In this document: positions 36,286 to 47,605 of the stretch, in pieces
Numbering within the stretch: the stretch's first letter is position 1
How the letters are laid out: every line of letters begins with the position of its first letter
From: Medicago truncatula
Lineage: Eukaryota; Streptophyta; Magnoliopsida; Fabales; Fabaceae
DNA: 64,000 nt
Direction: 5' to 3'
NCBI RefSeq assembly: GCF_003473485.1
Contig: NC_053044.1
Coordinates: 50,012,091-50,076,090, forward strand
Notes under the pieces: generated by a model
The model's input: only the letters and a program-made list of their open reading frames with translations
Told to the model about the DNA's origin: nothing
Database searches by the model: none
Program-made: the position numbers and the translations under genes

Positions 36286-36838
36286 AAGAACCGTGTTTTT
36301 TTTTTTTTTAGTTAAGAGGCATTGAGTGTGTGATATAAGGATAAGGGGAATGTAATGCATTGGAACCGCATCATAGATTAATATTTGTCATTTACGATGT
36401 TACTTGGAACTGCTTTATACACAACCATATAAATGTACATGGGAAATATGTAATGCTTTAAATGCATATAGTGAAGGGATTTGAAATTTGAAAATGGCAT
36501 TAAGTGAGGTATTAGCAAAATTTTCCTGCTCAAAACATAGGATTAGGGTTTTAGATGTTTTGTTTGCATTGTAGTTTAGGATTAGATAATAAGGATATAT
36601 ATATATATATATATGGACTTAATTGGACCCTCACCCTAGAATCCACCTTAAGATATATTCCCCTCTTTTGCACTAAACTCCTTTTTTAGGTTGCAAGAGT
36701 ATTCACACCGAGTGTTATTTCCCTATTTTGCACTAAACTCCTTTTTTTTAAGAATATTTTGCACTAAAATCTTGAATGTTAGTTTTTGTAAATATGACAA
36801 TTATTTTTGAATAGATGAATTATTAATGTTAAAAGATA

Positions 36839-38308
36839 GGGTTAATAGAGCTTTACCCCCTGTAATATAGGGTACTTTTGGTTTTGTCCCATGTAAAAAA
36901 AAAAACTTAGATTCCATCATTGTAAAATAAAGATTCTTCAGGATTGCCCCATGACCCCTATGACTCAGCAGAATCTCTTACGTGGCGCTGATGTCGATAT
37001 TTCTTTTTTATTTTTCATTATTTTTTCATTGGCCACATGTATAATTCATTTAACACATCATATTTAATTAAAAAAAATAAAAAAAAACCCAAAAAAATAA
37101 AATATAATTAAAAAAATCTGAAAATTAATTTTCGAAAATTTTAAAAAATCGAAAAAAGTAATTTACAAAATAAAAAGTTCAGATTTTTTTTCTCAAAAAA
37201 TAAAAAAATCTGGAACTTAATTTTCTAAATAAAAAATAGAAAATACATTTGAAATTAAAAAAGTTCAGATTTCTTTTCAATATAAAAATTATGGAATAAA
37301 AAGTCTAAACAACATTTTTCAAAATAATTTTTTTTCCAGATTTTTCTTTTTAATTTTTTTTTTCAGAAAAATATATATTATTTTCCAGAATATTAAATTT
37401 TTTGAAAAAAAACTGAAATTATGATTTTGATTTAAATTCTGGAACAATATTTCAAGATAACTATGAAGAATTACAAAAAATGAATTAATTAGGAAAAAAA
37501 ATAATTCTTTTAGTTTAGAAAAAAATTGTTAAAAAATCTCAAATTTAATATATTTCAAAAAATTATAAAATAATTATGTAAAAGATTCTAAAATATCCAA
37601 ATATAAATTAAAATAAAAAAACTTCGAAAAAGATAATATTGTCTAATTTTTTTATTTTGAAAATTAAGTTCCATAATTTTTTTTAAATATTCCTAATTCC
37701 GAAAACAATTTATTTATTTTTATTTTCGAAAAATATTTCATAAAAATTCAGAAATAAAACTGTAGAAAAAAAATCTGAATTCATTTCTATATTTTTTGAA
37801 AAAAAACTTAAATTAAGATTTTGATTTTGATTTAAATTCTGGAACAATATTTCAAAATTTTATTAAAAAATCTGAATTTTTCAATAAAAATCTGAAGTTA
37901 AGATTTTAAAAACATTTATATCCAGAATTTTCTTTTTAGAAAAAATTAAAATACTTTTTTATTTCTAAAAGAATCTGAATGTTTTATAATTTTTGAAAAA
38001 AAAGTTTTTTTTGATTTTTTAATTTAAAAAAAAAATTCTATTTTTTCAAATTTTGAATATTAATTTTCAGATTTTTTTTAAATATAAATGATGTGTAAAC
38101 TATTTTGTACGCGTGGCAAGCAAAAAAAAATGAAAAATAAAAAGAAAAAGCCACGTAACTGCCACCTCAGAGATTATGCTGAGTCAATGGGCTTAGGGGG
38201 CAATTGTGAAGAATCTTCATTTTACAAGGACGGAATCTAAATTGATTTTTTTACAGGAGGCAAAACCAAAAGTGCCCTATATTACAGGGGGTAAAGACCT
38301 ATTAACCC
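36839..38308. mobile_element. Long foldback TIR element, family A copy 2, 9-bp target duplication
   Basis: Starts GGGTTAATAGAGCTTTACCCC and ends with the inverted GGGGTAAAGACCTATTAACCC. Flanked by TAAAAGATA (36830-36838 and 38309-38317), a perfect 9-bp duplication typical of Mutator-like elements. The ends stay similar for about 170 bp (ATTCTTCA.GATTGCCCC, TGACTCAGC). The core is 1.1 kb of A/T with repeated TCTGAATTTTT/GAAAAAAA words. Confidence 0.85.
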
Positions 38309-38317
38309 TAAAAGATA

Positions 38318-39605
38318 TTAAGTGTGATTAAAAACAATAATATAAATGAAAGTTCCTATAAGACTCAATTAGACACTTAAATGAGGAAAGCTGATCAAAT
38401 ACTGAAGTGTGGATGCACATGCACTAGGTTGATGAGTGATCAAATATTTGGTTGGGTGTGGACAAAATAACATAAATCTAACTTTCGTACAACGTTGCTT
38501 ACGGAGAGAGATTTAGCTGTATCTTAACCAAACAGCTAAAACCGTACAATCTTGTTTGTACTTGCAATTTTGTTGATTATTCTGCCACGTAATAATATTG
38601 CTTGCAACTTGCAATAAGCTCTTTCCTCTTTATAGTGGGGTATAATAAGAAAAAAGATGAATCGGGTTTGTGCTCTATAAACACCAATTTCCTAATTGGG
38701 CTATGTTGGTATGGAGGCTCCAAGCTCTTGCAAGTTGCAAATTCATCATTTTCCACTCTCAATAGGAGGAGAATAAAGTTGGAAGAGTTTGAAATGAGCA
38801 TAGATACAAACAATAGACTAAAAATAATGTATTACTCTATTTTTATATAAATTAAAGGTAAAAAGAAATAATAGAGTTGTATATTTTTGAATGATCCAAC
38901 TTAAAATGCTTTGCTTAATTATTTTCAAAAGAACTAGGGACTAAACTGAAGAAGAATGAAAAATATATTATGCTATGTGCCCTCTCTTTGCAAATCAAGG
39001 GAGAAACAAAAATGTGTGGATTTCTCATTTACGTTCCCCTCTTTTTAATTTAGTCAAATATATTGCCAAAAAATACATCAAATATTGATCAATACAACAT
39101 TCCATTATTAAGTTAATAGCTATTTTTCGAATCCATCATTACAGTTGAATGTATAAATTATTATAAAGTTGATCATGATAACTGTCACCTCCTCAACACA
39201 TTACTGGTAACCAAAATAGTATAGTATAGTACTACTCAAGAAGTACATACATATACCCCAAGCCAAATTGTTTGTTTATTAAGCCGCGTTTTCTACAGAA
39301 GTATATACTTGGAAAATTTGTCGTACAATATTCAGCTATTTACAAATATAAAACAGTAATAGTAGTAATTAATAAAAATAAATAACTGTTAAAATTAAAG
39401 TATCAATGCTTAGCTTAGAGTACTAATAATAATCCAGAAAGAGAATTGAAATCTGAGTTTGTAGGACAAAATCCAAGTGCAGAGTAATTATATAAATTTC
39501 CTTAAACTAAAGTAATAACAGAAAGAAAAAAAATATGATCATGATTATTAATACATTTTTTTTTTTTGTGTGAACATGATTATTGATATCGTTAACTAAT
39601 TCAAT
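38318..39605. other. Intergenic spacer and 3' flank of the MYB gene
   Basis: AT-rich and no coding recognised. The segment immediately right of 39400 is the likely 3' UTR of the minus-strand MYB gene. Confidence 0.35.
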
Positions 39606-40286
39606 TCAATGAAAACTAGAGTTATGAGAAAAATTAGAAGAAACATATTCCCTAACTTCTCTTGCAATAACACCTCTCATCACATCCCAAAACTCAGTCG
39701 GAACATTTTCCGGCGAAGGAAACCGATGATCACCAACCATTTCCTCCCTATCTTCCACACCATTCCCCGGAGGAGCAAGAGTCAACGCGGTCAACGGATC
39801 ATCTTCCAACGGAAAAGTAAACTGACCACCTTCGTTGCCACCTCCAGCAACCGTAACAGAACCACCACAACCCGCTCTACGCTTAAGCGTAGAGTTCCAA
39901 TGATTCTTGACAGCATTATCAGTTCTACCAGGTAAAAGCCTTGCAATGGTAGCCCAACGGTTACCATATTGAGCATGCGCCGCTATGATTGTTTCATCTT
40001 CTTGTGAAGAAAATGGACGGTGTTCCACGGTGGGACTCAGCTGATTACACCACCGGAGACGACATGACTTGCCGGAACGACCTTTTATGTAGCGGCTGAT
40101 GAGTGACCAGTTTCTTGCTCCATGTTGTTCAACCAGTCGTGTTAAAATTCTGTCTTCTTCTGCACTCCATGGACCTTTGATTCTGTCTAGTTTGTTTTGG
40201 TTTGTTTCTGAGGAACATGAGTCTGATGATGATGTTGTTGTTGAAGAGCTTCTATTAATAGCTTCAAAATTCATATTCAAATCCAT
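39606..40286 (-). CDS. R2R3-MYB transcription factor, subgroup 22 (MYB44/70/73/77) type, intronless, 226 aa
   Basis: Nuclear DNA-binding regulator. After a Ser/Thr-rich start, the R2 repeat (about 36-86) has Trp40, Trp60 and Trp79. R3 (about 88-137) has Phe92 replacing the first Trp, then Trp111 and Trp130. The linker LSPTVEHRPFSSQED and recognition helix GRTDNAVKNHWNSTLKRR are typical of subgroup 22. That subgroup is also intronless, involved in ABA, auxin and stress signalling, and often repressive. The C-terminal half is short (family members often near 300 residues). It keeps an EAR-like LTALTL motif (165-170) and the subgroup-like block FWDVMRGVIAREVREYV (199-215). The bHLH-interaction signature of R3 is absent. 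A TATA-like element on the same strand lies about 100 bp upstream. Confidence 0.9.
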   Translation of the reverse strand: MDLNMNFEAINRSSSTTTSSSDSCSSETNQNKLDRIKGPWSAEEDRILTRLVEQHGARNWSLISRYIKGRSGKSCRLRWCNQLSPTVEHRPFSSQEDETIIAAHAQYGNRWATIARLLPGRTDNAVKNHWNSTLKRRAGCGGSVTVAGGGNEGGQFTFPLEDDPLTALTLAPPGNGVEDREEMVGDHRFPSPENVPTEFWDVMRGVIAREVREYVSSNFSHNSSFH

Positions 40287-40381
40287 AGCGTTATTATTTG
40301 AGTATATAGTAATAGTGAATGTTTGATATGATATATGTTAGAAAGTATAGTAGCAAATTGGGAGTGAAGTGTTAATTGGGT

Positions 40382-40391
40382 TTATTATATA
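40382..40391 (-). promoter_or_regulatory. Possible TATA box of the MYB gene
   Basis: TATATAATAA on the minus strand about 100 bases before the ATG. Confidence 0.35.
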
Positions 40392-40415
40392 TGAAGAGAA
40401 GGAAGGTGATTTGAT

Positions 40416-40438
40416 AAATAAATAAATAAATAAATAAA
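40416..40438. repeat. (AAAT)n microsatellite in the MYB promoter
   Basis: Five to six units of AAAT. Confidence 0.8.
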
Positions 40439-40492
40439 GTTGCATGCAACAAATATAATAAATAATTTTGGGTTTGGGAGATATTGTTAGGG

Positions 40493-40517
40493 TGTGGTGT
40501 GGTGTGGTGTGGTGTGG
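40493..40517. repeat. (GGTGT)n microsatellite in the MYB promoter
   Basis: About five pentanucleotide units of GGTGT, roughly 210 bp upstream of the MYB start codon. Confidence 0.85.
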
Positions 40518-40519
40518 GG

Positions 40520-42830
40520 GAGGGTACTTTCCAGGAAACTAGGCTTTTGTATAGTTGGTGGGTGTGGAGGGTCTAACTTAAACTAAATACAATGACTCTG
40601 TAGATTAGATGCGATTTGATATGCGTGTGTGTTTATTAGAGCAACCAACCTTTCTGGCTGGCACACTCTGATCCAGGTTTGTCTTTTTTCTTTCTTTTCT
40701 GTCCTCTTTGAAATTTCCTCACATCTTCTTCATTTTATTTATAATAATCCATTTTGCACCTCTTGGTTTCTGTTTCATCAATTCAATGTATAGTATAATA
40801 ATAGTATATGACCTCTCAACTGTTTGTTTTAGCATTTGTAAGTGGAAACTATATCCAAAACTAAATTATTACTTTTTATCTTAATTGAACAAAATATTGT
40901 TTTAAAGAGGATTCAAGCCCTAAAACGTTTGAATTGTTTTTCATTAAATGAAATTCATAAATCATTTTAACCTACGCTACCAATTGGTTAAATTATGCTC
41001 ACATTTTTAAGCACTTATAATGATAACAGTTAGGCAGAGAACTTTGGAGTTAGATCAATATATAAATTAGAGTAACCTAGGTCACATAAACCAAATTAAG
41101 AAGAGCTAGGTATAGGTTCGGTACCACATTTTCACAGCTGTAGATTATAAGATTAGAATGATTAAGTAAGTAGCTAGAGAGTAATAATGCAAATATATAC
41201 AATACAGGTCTGTATACGGAGGAGCAAGAAAGATAGCACAAAAATAGAAATGAAAGAGGGTATATAAATCATAAAATCATTCTCGTACTGAATAAGTAGG
41301 GCAGGGAAATTAAGACGGTGAGTGAATATAATAGTATTAGGGTAGAAGTAGTAGTTAATGGACAATTTTGTTGGGTGCGTTTAAAACATGACATGACAGG
41401 AAAAGTTGAGCTGTTTGACACACAACAAACGTTTTTTTTTTATAATGTTTACTAACAAACAACATAAAATTATAATAAATAAAAAAATGTAGTATTTTTG
41501 CAAGTGGGGTCGAAAGTCTTTTTGACTACTTTTGTTTGTGTTGTTGAACATATACAAGTATACAGCTGTAATCTTAAAGCCAAACTCATCTCATCTCAAC
41601 TCAACTCAAGTCTATCTATAAGCAACCAATTACCAACCAAAGGCAAAGAAAAGTACTCATAGTGCTCTTCACCAATTATGGTTCACATGAGGCCATAAGC
41701 TGCAAAAGCAAAACTTGTATTAAGATATTCATTTTTCTATACAGTAAGTTTTTACAAACAGAAATCTTAAATATAAGGTGTTTCAAAAAGAGATTTATAT
41801 TTATCTCTCTAACGATATTAGCAAAGCTCAAACTCGAAATCTTCATATTCTAAGATTATACTCTAATGATTATACATGTTTAGATTGCCGATACCTATGA
41901 CAACAAAATAATAACAACGTCAAAGTAGTAAACATTTGTTTTTACGATAAAAGTCTAAGTCTACTCTACGCTTGTTTAATTTGATGCCACGATTTGTGGC
42001 TTCTGCGCTTTTATGAGAGAATGTCATTGAAATGCAAATATTCATGCTTCAAATCAAAACCAAACATGCTAATAATTTTGTCAAAACCATACCTATCAAA
42101 CAAAAAACAAATATACTTTTTGGTGATCCATCATATATCTACTAATGTCTAATATTATCCCCAATTTTCTTTTATAGGTTTTAAACAAAGCTAATGTTTA
42201 ACTATGATTATTACTTATTAGTATGTTATATAAATAAAATTTACTAGAAGTCAAGGTAAAATAGAAATTCTTTAAAGAAACGAGCAAAAACAGAATTTGG
42301 TAGTTTAAGGGAGAAATACAGAATTGAATTGAATTACAACTCTTAAAAAACTAGATTAACAAACTTTTGATTAAAAAATAGAGTATTCCAAAAAAAAAGC
42401 CATAAAAAGAGCAGTTTGAAATATGACTTCAACGTCCTCCACGTAAGGAGGTCCCACAACCAGGCTGTAAGAATCTCACGTGATATTATTCAAGTTGAAT
42501 TCGTTTGACTTTCATGGCTCTAATCAACCATTAATCCGGGTGGGGCCCATAATTTATTCTAGCGTGTGACCTCATACTCAAACCACTCGTAACTCAGTAG
42601 AAGCTCCACGTTTCGATAGTACAATTCTGTACACACAAGAAAAATGGAAAGAATAATATTTTTTTCTCATGAACTTTTATACATTTGAAAATTGAGATAT
42701 CGATCGAGTCTGGTTGGTTGGTAAGACAATTTTGAGATTATATTTTATAAGCTCCTTTGATCAATATAGTATGGTAAGAACTCAAAAAATTGATGATTGT
42801 ATCTCTTACCAATTCACGGGCTAGTAAATT
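40520..42830. other. Intergenic region upstream of the MYB gene
   Basis: No gene recognised on either strand. AT-rich, with scattered short CT-rich runs. Confidence 0.35.
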
Positions 42831-42840
42831 GGTGTATCTC

Positions 42841-43045
42841 CTAGTAAACTCTACCATCGAGTTTGAACTCTAAAGCAATACAATTTCTAACTATGAAACC
42901 AAAAGAAATAAAATCTGCAGTCGGCTTATTAAAAAAATCTACCACCACTTTAGTATTTAACTCAAAAATAACATCGCTGAACCTCATTTCAACCACACAC
43001 TTGATTGTTTGAAGTAATCGGGTTGCTTCACGTGAACTTCTAATG
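42841..43045 (-). pseudogene. LINE RNase H-like (RVT_3) fragment
   Basis: The minus strand encodes REATRLLQTIKCVVEMRFSD and VIFELNTKVVVDFF, the EA..L..al..v.e.g...v..E.Dsk.vvd pattern of the plant LINE RNase H domain, with Asn in place of the usual catalytic Asp. A truncated fragment. Confidence 0.55.
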
Positions 43046-45023
43046 TATGGAGACAATATGACTACTCTAAAAAAAATAAAAAATAAACTATACGACAATT
43101 CTATTTTTATATGTGCTAAAATAGTGTTGGATCATAAGTGACTGTCGGGAAGATCATTCATACTAGGTTAAGAGCAATCATATAAGTAAATTGAACTTCA
43201 AAATTTTGTTGGAAAGTTCGGGGTCACGGAAGAAACAAGAATGAGTCAAATGACTCAAGACTACAATAGAGGGAGACGTCACATCTCTATTCAAAATCTT
43301 AAGATATTAGGTATGTGTGTCCCCTCTCTTATATATCAAATATTTTTTTCATTTCTATTCGACGTGGAACTTAACCACTTACATTTGAAACTCAGTAGGT
43401 TCATGGTTCTCTCTTATATTATTTATGGGTTCTATCCCTAAATTCACATATTTACTTTTATAATTAATTACTTGTGTATCGTAGTGTCTTTTGCATGTAT
43501 CCCGTTGTTTCAACCACTCACTGAAGTTCGTCTGATGCTGTTCTCTTAATCACCTCAATTCACAATTGACCGACAATATAAAAAATATTTATATTGACAA
43601 TTTATACAAATTAAATCAGATATTGCATCACAATTTATGTGAAGGACCAAACCACATGACTAATTGATTATCATAAATGGATAAGTTTGTACATAATTTT
43701 TTGTGGTGATTAAGCTAATTCACTATGCGTTTGTACATAATTGATTTTGGTTCCAAACGGTTTATGTGATGGGACCGACCATATATACTTTTTCTAGCTT
43801 TTTAGATTCACTTTCTTCTCAACAACTTGCTCCTCAATGATACCAATACCAATCAAATACTTAGTACAGAAAACATATCTCCAAGATTATTAGAAAAAAG
43901 GGAAAAGGGCTTGTAAGTTAGTTGGACAATTTGACACAAAAGCATAGAGAACAAATAAGTTAAAGCACGGTAAGCCGCCCTCGTGGCATAAATTAATGAA
44001 TTTTGGAGTATTGTGGAAATAATATAGAAGCAGTTAGGCAGTTTTTATACAAACAGCTGGCATCAAACTCAAACACCACCGACTTTCTTGAGTTATTTGG
44101 CTTTCACTTATTGCAATCGTCTTTAACGTGTGTCGTGTTACGTGTTGTATTACAATCCTGTAAATAAAAAATGATACAACACAGCATGACACACGTTAAA
44201 GACAATCATCATTGTATATTATAATGATGCGGAAGATGCGGATAGTAATGGTAACTTGTGATCAATGTAGTTTTGGATTGGGGTATGATAGTTATGAATT
44301 ATGATTTATACGTGATAGAGGAGCAGTTGCAAAGTGGGGTATAGAGTTGGACCATGATATATTCTCTGTTTGATGCACATTTAGTTTATGTGAGAAGGGA
44401 TTATGGAACCATATATTTTAGTATTAATGAATGGGTCCAGTATGCCCCCTTCCAACCTATTTGCCGGTTGAATTGTAATACATCTTCCCGCGTGTGCTGA
44501 CTGCTTTGTTCTGTTCATCCAATAAAATAGTCAACTGCTACTACTTCTGCATAGTTTAATTATACTGCCTACCGTCCACTTAACACTGTGATTCAGTGAG
44601 TGCTCTGGTCTGGTCTCTCTTGATTTTATTTTTGCACTTGCGATTCACATATGCATGATTTGGTGAGGACTTTATAATTAAGTATGTGTTTTCACCATTT
44701 TTTTTTTCTAACACATATCATAATTAGGCTCTTTAAATTTATAATGAAACTAATCATCGAGTCGACAAGGACATATTAGTATTTTATAATTGAGATGACA
44801 TTCAAATGAATGATTTCAAAAATAAACTATTTTTTTAGGAGAGTTATGTTATCAACTCTCCGACATTTTGTTGATATGTTTTCACCATTTAAGATATATG
44901 TTTAGAAAGTTTAAAAACATACATTCACATTGTAACTATAATTTAATCCTAATATGAATAACATGTATGCTCATTAAAATGCATTAGATGATACATCTAC
45001 TTGATCGACTAACTTTCATTGCT
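43046..45023. other. Intergenic region with one hairpin element
   Basis: No gene recognised. The inverted repeat at 44112-44214 is listed separately. Confidence 0.3.
44112..44214. repeat. 103-bp near-perfect hairpin
   Basis: The left arm GTCTTTAACGTGTGTCGTGT continues to TGTTGTAT. It is matched by the complement of the right arm ATACAACACAGCATGACACACGTTAAAGAC, with few mismatches and a short loop around TAAATAAAAA. It could be a tiny MITE or a foldback transcript source. Confidence 0.65.
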
Positions 45024-45161
45024 CATACACTTTCTGAAGAAAATAATTGTGCAAATTTCATAGCAAAGCTTGATGCTTCTACTACTTTGGAGCTTGTCGT
45101 TCATACCTCTTTTGCATCAGATTTATCGGACCTCATCCTTTCAAACTCTGCAGAAATCTAA
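45024..45161 (+). pseudogene. LINE RNase H C-terminal fragment
   Basis: Encodes HTLSEENNCANFIAKLDAST, then LELVVHTSFASDLSDLILS and a stop at 45159-45161. It matches the H.lRE.N.cADFLAKlGa end of L1-type plant LINEs, followed by an A-rich 3' end near 45230. Confidence 0.65.
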
Positions 45162-45379
45162 TTCCTTAGACTTTAGTCTTTCTTGTTTTTGTTCTACTTT
45201 CTTTTCTTATTACTGTTAGTTCTGTAACAAAAAAAATAACAATTTTTCTTTTTGAGAGGAAAAAATCAAAATGTTGAAAATGAAGGACGTTGATTTCTTT
45301 TTTGAGGGAATGAAGGACGTTGATTTGTCTAGCATATTTATGGCATACATGACGTATCAAAATACACTTTTTTTTTTTT

Positions 45380-45480
45380 TTTTTGTATAAATCGGGTATT
45401 CGAACCCAGAACCTTGGTTAAGTTATAAGAGACTCGTTCCATCTCATCTAAGCGCTCTTGGATAATCTTATTGTTTATAT
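45380..45480 (-). repeat. SINE-like tRNA-derived relic
   Basis: The minus strand has an A-box-like segment and a B box GGGTTCGAATACCC-like word near 45397, next to a poly-A (plus-strand T run 45368-45384). No target duplication was found. Confidence 0.4.
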
Positions 45481-45994
45481 GCATATTAAAATATTTAACT
45501 AATATAAATTACTTATTTTTTGTCAAAAAAAGATTTACTCATTTCAGTGAACAATTAAATAACCTTTTATTTGATTTATTATGACATAATCTCCTTTATT
45601 TTTCAGCGAAATGAATTGACCCCTAAAGAAGAACAAACATTCACCTAAAACACACTTGCTCTCCAATTATGTCTTGGTCGAAAAAGCGAGAATCATAACT
45701 TTTGGATTTTTTTATCAATTGGATCATGTTAACCTAGATAAAACAAAAGGGGGATTTCTTTTCCCACAATTCTCTCTTCTCGTGTATTCCCATTTGAATT
45801 ATAAATTTGAAAGAATGGAGGTTTTTTTTAAGGTGTTTTACCGTGTTTTGGATGGTGTTTAATGCTTTTGGATTATAAAATTCAAAATTATAAGGCGCAC
45901 AAGAAGATAGTAGGGTGGGAATAGTAATTGTCATTGAGAGGATTGAGTATGGGCTTTTTAATTATTTTGATTTTCTCTAGAACTTGGGTTACCA

Positions 45995-47605
45995 AATATT
46001 TCTTCCTAGGAAATTTTACCCAATACCCCTACATTTGTACTTCCACCCCTACAAATTTTAAATCATTCCAATATTATCCTTGTTGTCATTTAACTTTGTG
46101 CACATTTGTCTTTCACCCTCAATTTTAACTTAGGGTTAATAGTGTTTTTCACCCATGTAATAATATAAATTTATTTATATTAATTTTAAAAAAAAATTAT
46201 TTAAAAATTTTAAAAATTAATTTCTTGAAAATAAAAAAATTGTAAAAATTAGAAAAATATTTTATAAAATTTTTGAAAGAAAAATTGAATATTTTTCTAT
46301 ATTTGTATCTAGATTTTTTAAAAATTAAAATTTTTCCATAAATTTTATTTTGTAGAAAAAATATTCGAAAAAAAATCCGATTATATTTTTAAATTAAATT
46401 CCAGAATATTTTAATTTTGACAAAAATCTGATTATATGTTCAGATTTTTTTTATAATTTTTTAAATTTTAAAAAAAAGTTATAGTTATATTTTATTTTTA
46501 AAATTTTAGAAAAAAAATGGTAATGATTGTTTTTCAGAAAAAAAAAACCTATTGAATTCCACAAATTTTAAAAATCGTCATAATTTCGTAAAAAAACTAA
46601 TTTTTTAAATTTCTAAAAAAAAACTTAATGTTTTTTTCTGGTTTTTTTTATTTTTGAAAAAAATCTGAATGTTTTTCTGATTTTTAAAATTTTTTGAAAA
46701 AATCTGAATATTTTTATGATTTTTTGGATTTTTTATTATTTAAAATTAATTTTCAACTTTTTTTAAATAAAATTTGATGTGGAAATGTTTTTTTTACATG
46801 TGTCCAATTAAAAAAAAATGCCAACTCAAAGTCACATAAGCAAATCTGCTGAGTTGAATGGGGGAGGAGGATTTTCTAAAAAAAATAAAATAAAAAAATT
46901 ACGAGGACGAAAACCAAACCGAAAATTTAAAAACACTATTAACCCTTTAACATATTTCCAAATTCACCAGTTCACCCGCACATAGCACCACAGACTATTT
47001 TAAACATTTCAGCATGCCATCAAATCCATCTTTAAAACCTTAATTCCTGCGAACCGATTTTAGGCATAACCAGAAGGAAAACAATTGTTGAAAAAAATGT
47101 TAAATTCATTGAAAGGTGTGTTAAATTCCATAGAACCCATCCTTAAATCCTAACAAATCTTTTACTTAAATCATTCATTTTCAAAGCAATCCCTTTTTCA
47201 CTTAAATTATCTCAAATTCTTCATAGAGGGTTGATTTAGAAACAATAGCAAACTAAAAAGAACGTTAACAAATAAAATAAAAAAGAAGAGGAAGCCATGA
47301 TTATAAGTTTTACGGGTGGTTTAAATTTCGTAAATCGTAAAGCTTGACTGTACGTTTTTCGTTAGGGGGTGATTTGTATAAACCGAATAAACCAACAAAC
47401 AAAACCCAGCAAACAAATTCATGATTAATAAACAATCACTATCTTGCAATGATGATGATGCAACCCATGAAACAATAACCGCAAACTGCAAAACCAGAAA
47501 GCATGAAATGTTTTGACTTCATAAAAGGGTAAAATTGGTAGTTCATGTAAAAAGTAGGGGTAATGGTATAATTGCAGGCGTATGTGGTAAAATTTCCTTA
47601 TTCCT
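45995..47605. mobile_element. Possible TIR element hosting family A copy 3
   Basis: The left end (GGAAATTTTACCCAATACCCC) and inverted right end (GGAAATTTTACCACATACGCC) are similar for about 50 bp. Further CCCCTAC words lie inside both ends. The borders are approximate and no target duplication was established. Confidence 0.4.
46133..46945. mobile_element. Long foldback TIR element, family A copy 3
   Basis: Starts GGGTTAATAGTGTTTTT and ends with the inverted AAAAACACTATTAACCC. The flanks TTTAACTTA (46124-46132) and TTTAACATA (46946-46954) agree in 8 of 9 positions. The core of A/T tracts carries TCTGAAT/TTTTTTGAAA words as in copy 2. Confidence 0.75.

Larger units (their letters stand above)
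31022..36595 (-). mobile_element. Helitron (inner, decayed) with PIF1 helicase and RPA remnants and a captured exon
   Basis: The minus-strand 3' end has hairpin ACCCGGGCGACAGCACGGGT, GGATGGT and CTAG, then T. The 5' end TCCTTATTATC is preceded by A at 36595/36596. It splits an AT microsatellite, parts of which flank both ends (30993-31018 and 36596-36614), consistent with A/T target insertion and no target duplication. On the minus strand the contents run: captured CWC16-like exon, RPA-like exons, PIF1-like helicase tail. No Rep/HUH domain is seen, so it is not autonomous. Confidence 0.7.
30313..36653 (-). mobile_element. Probable outer Helitron, split by an inner Helitron
   Basis: The minus strand ends in hairpin AACCCAGATGCACGGGTT, AGAGT and CTAG followed by T, at plus position about 30313. 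A candidate 5' end TCTTAAGGTGG preceded by A lies at 36653. Without the inner insertion it would be about 770 bp and non-coding. The flanks carry a tandem motif TTTTGCACTAAACTCC, which resumes in register when the element is removed. The 5' end is inferred. Confidence 0.45.

Noticed and set aside
36839..38308. Coding or centromeric satellite function for the A/T core of family A
   Set aside because: No open frame and no regular tandem period; inverted ends with a 9-bp duplication show it is a dispersed transposable element.
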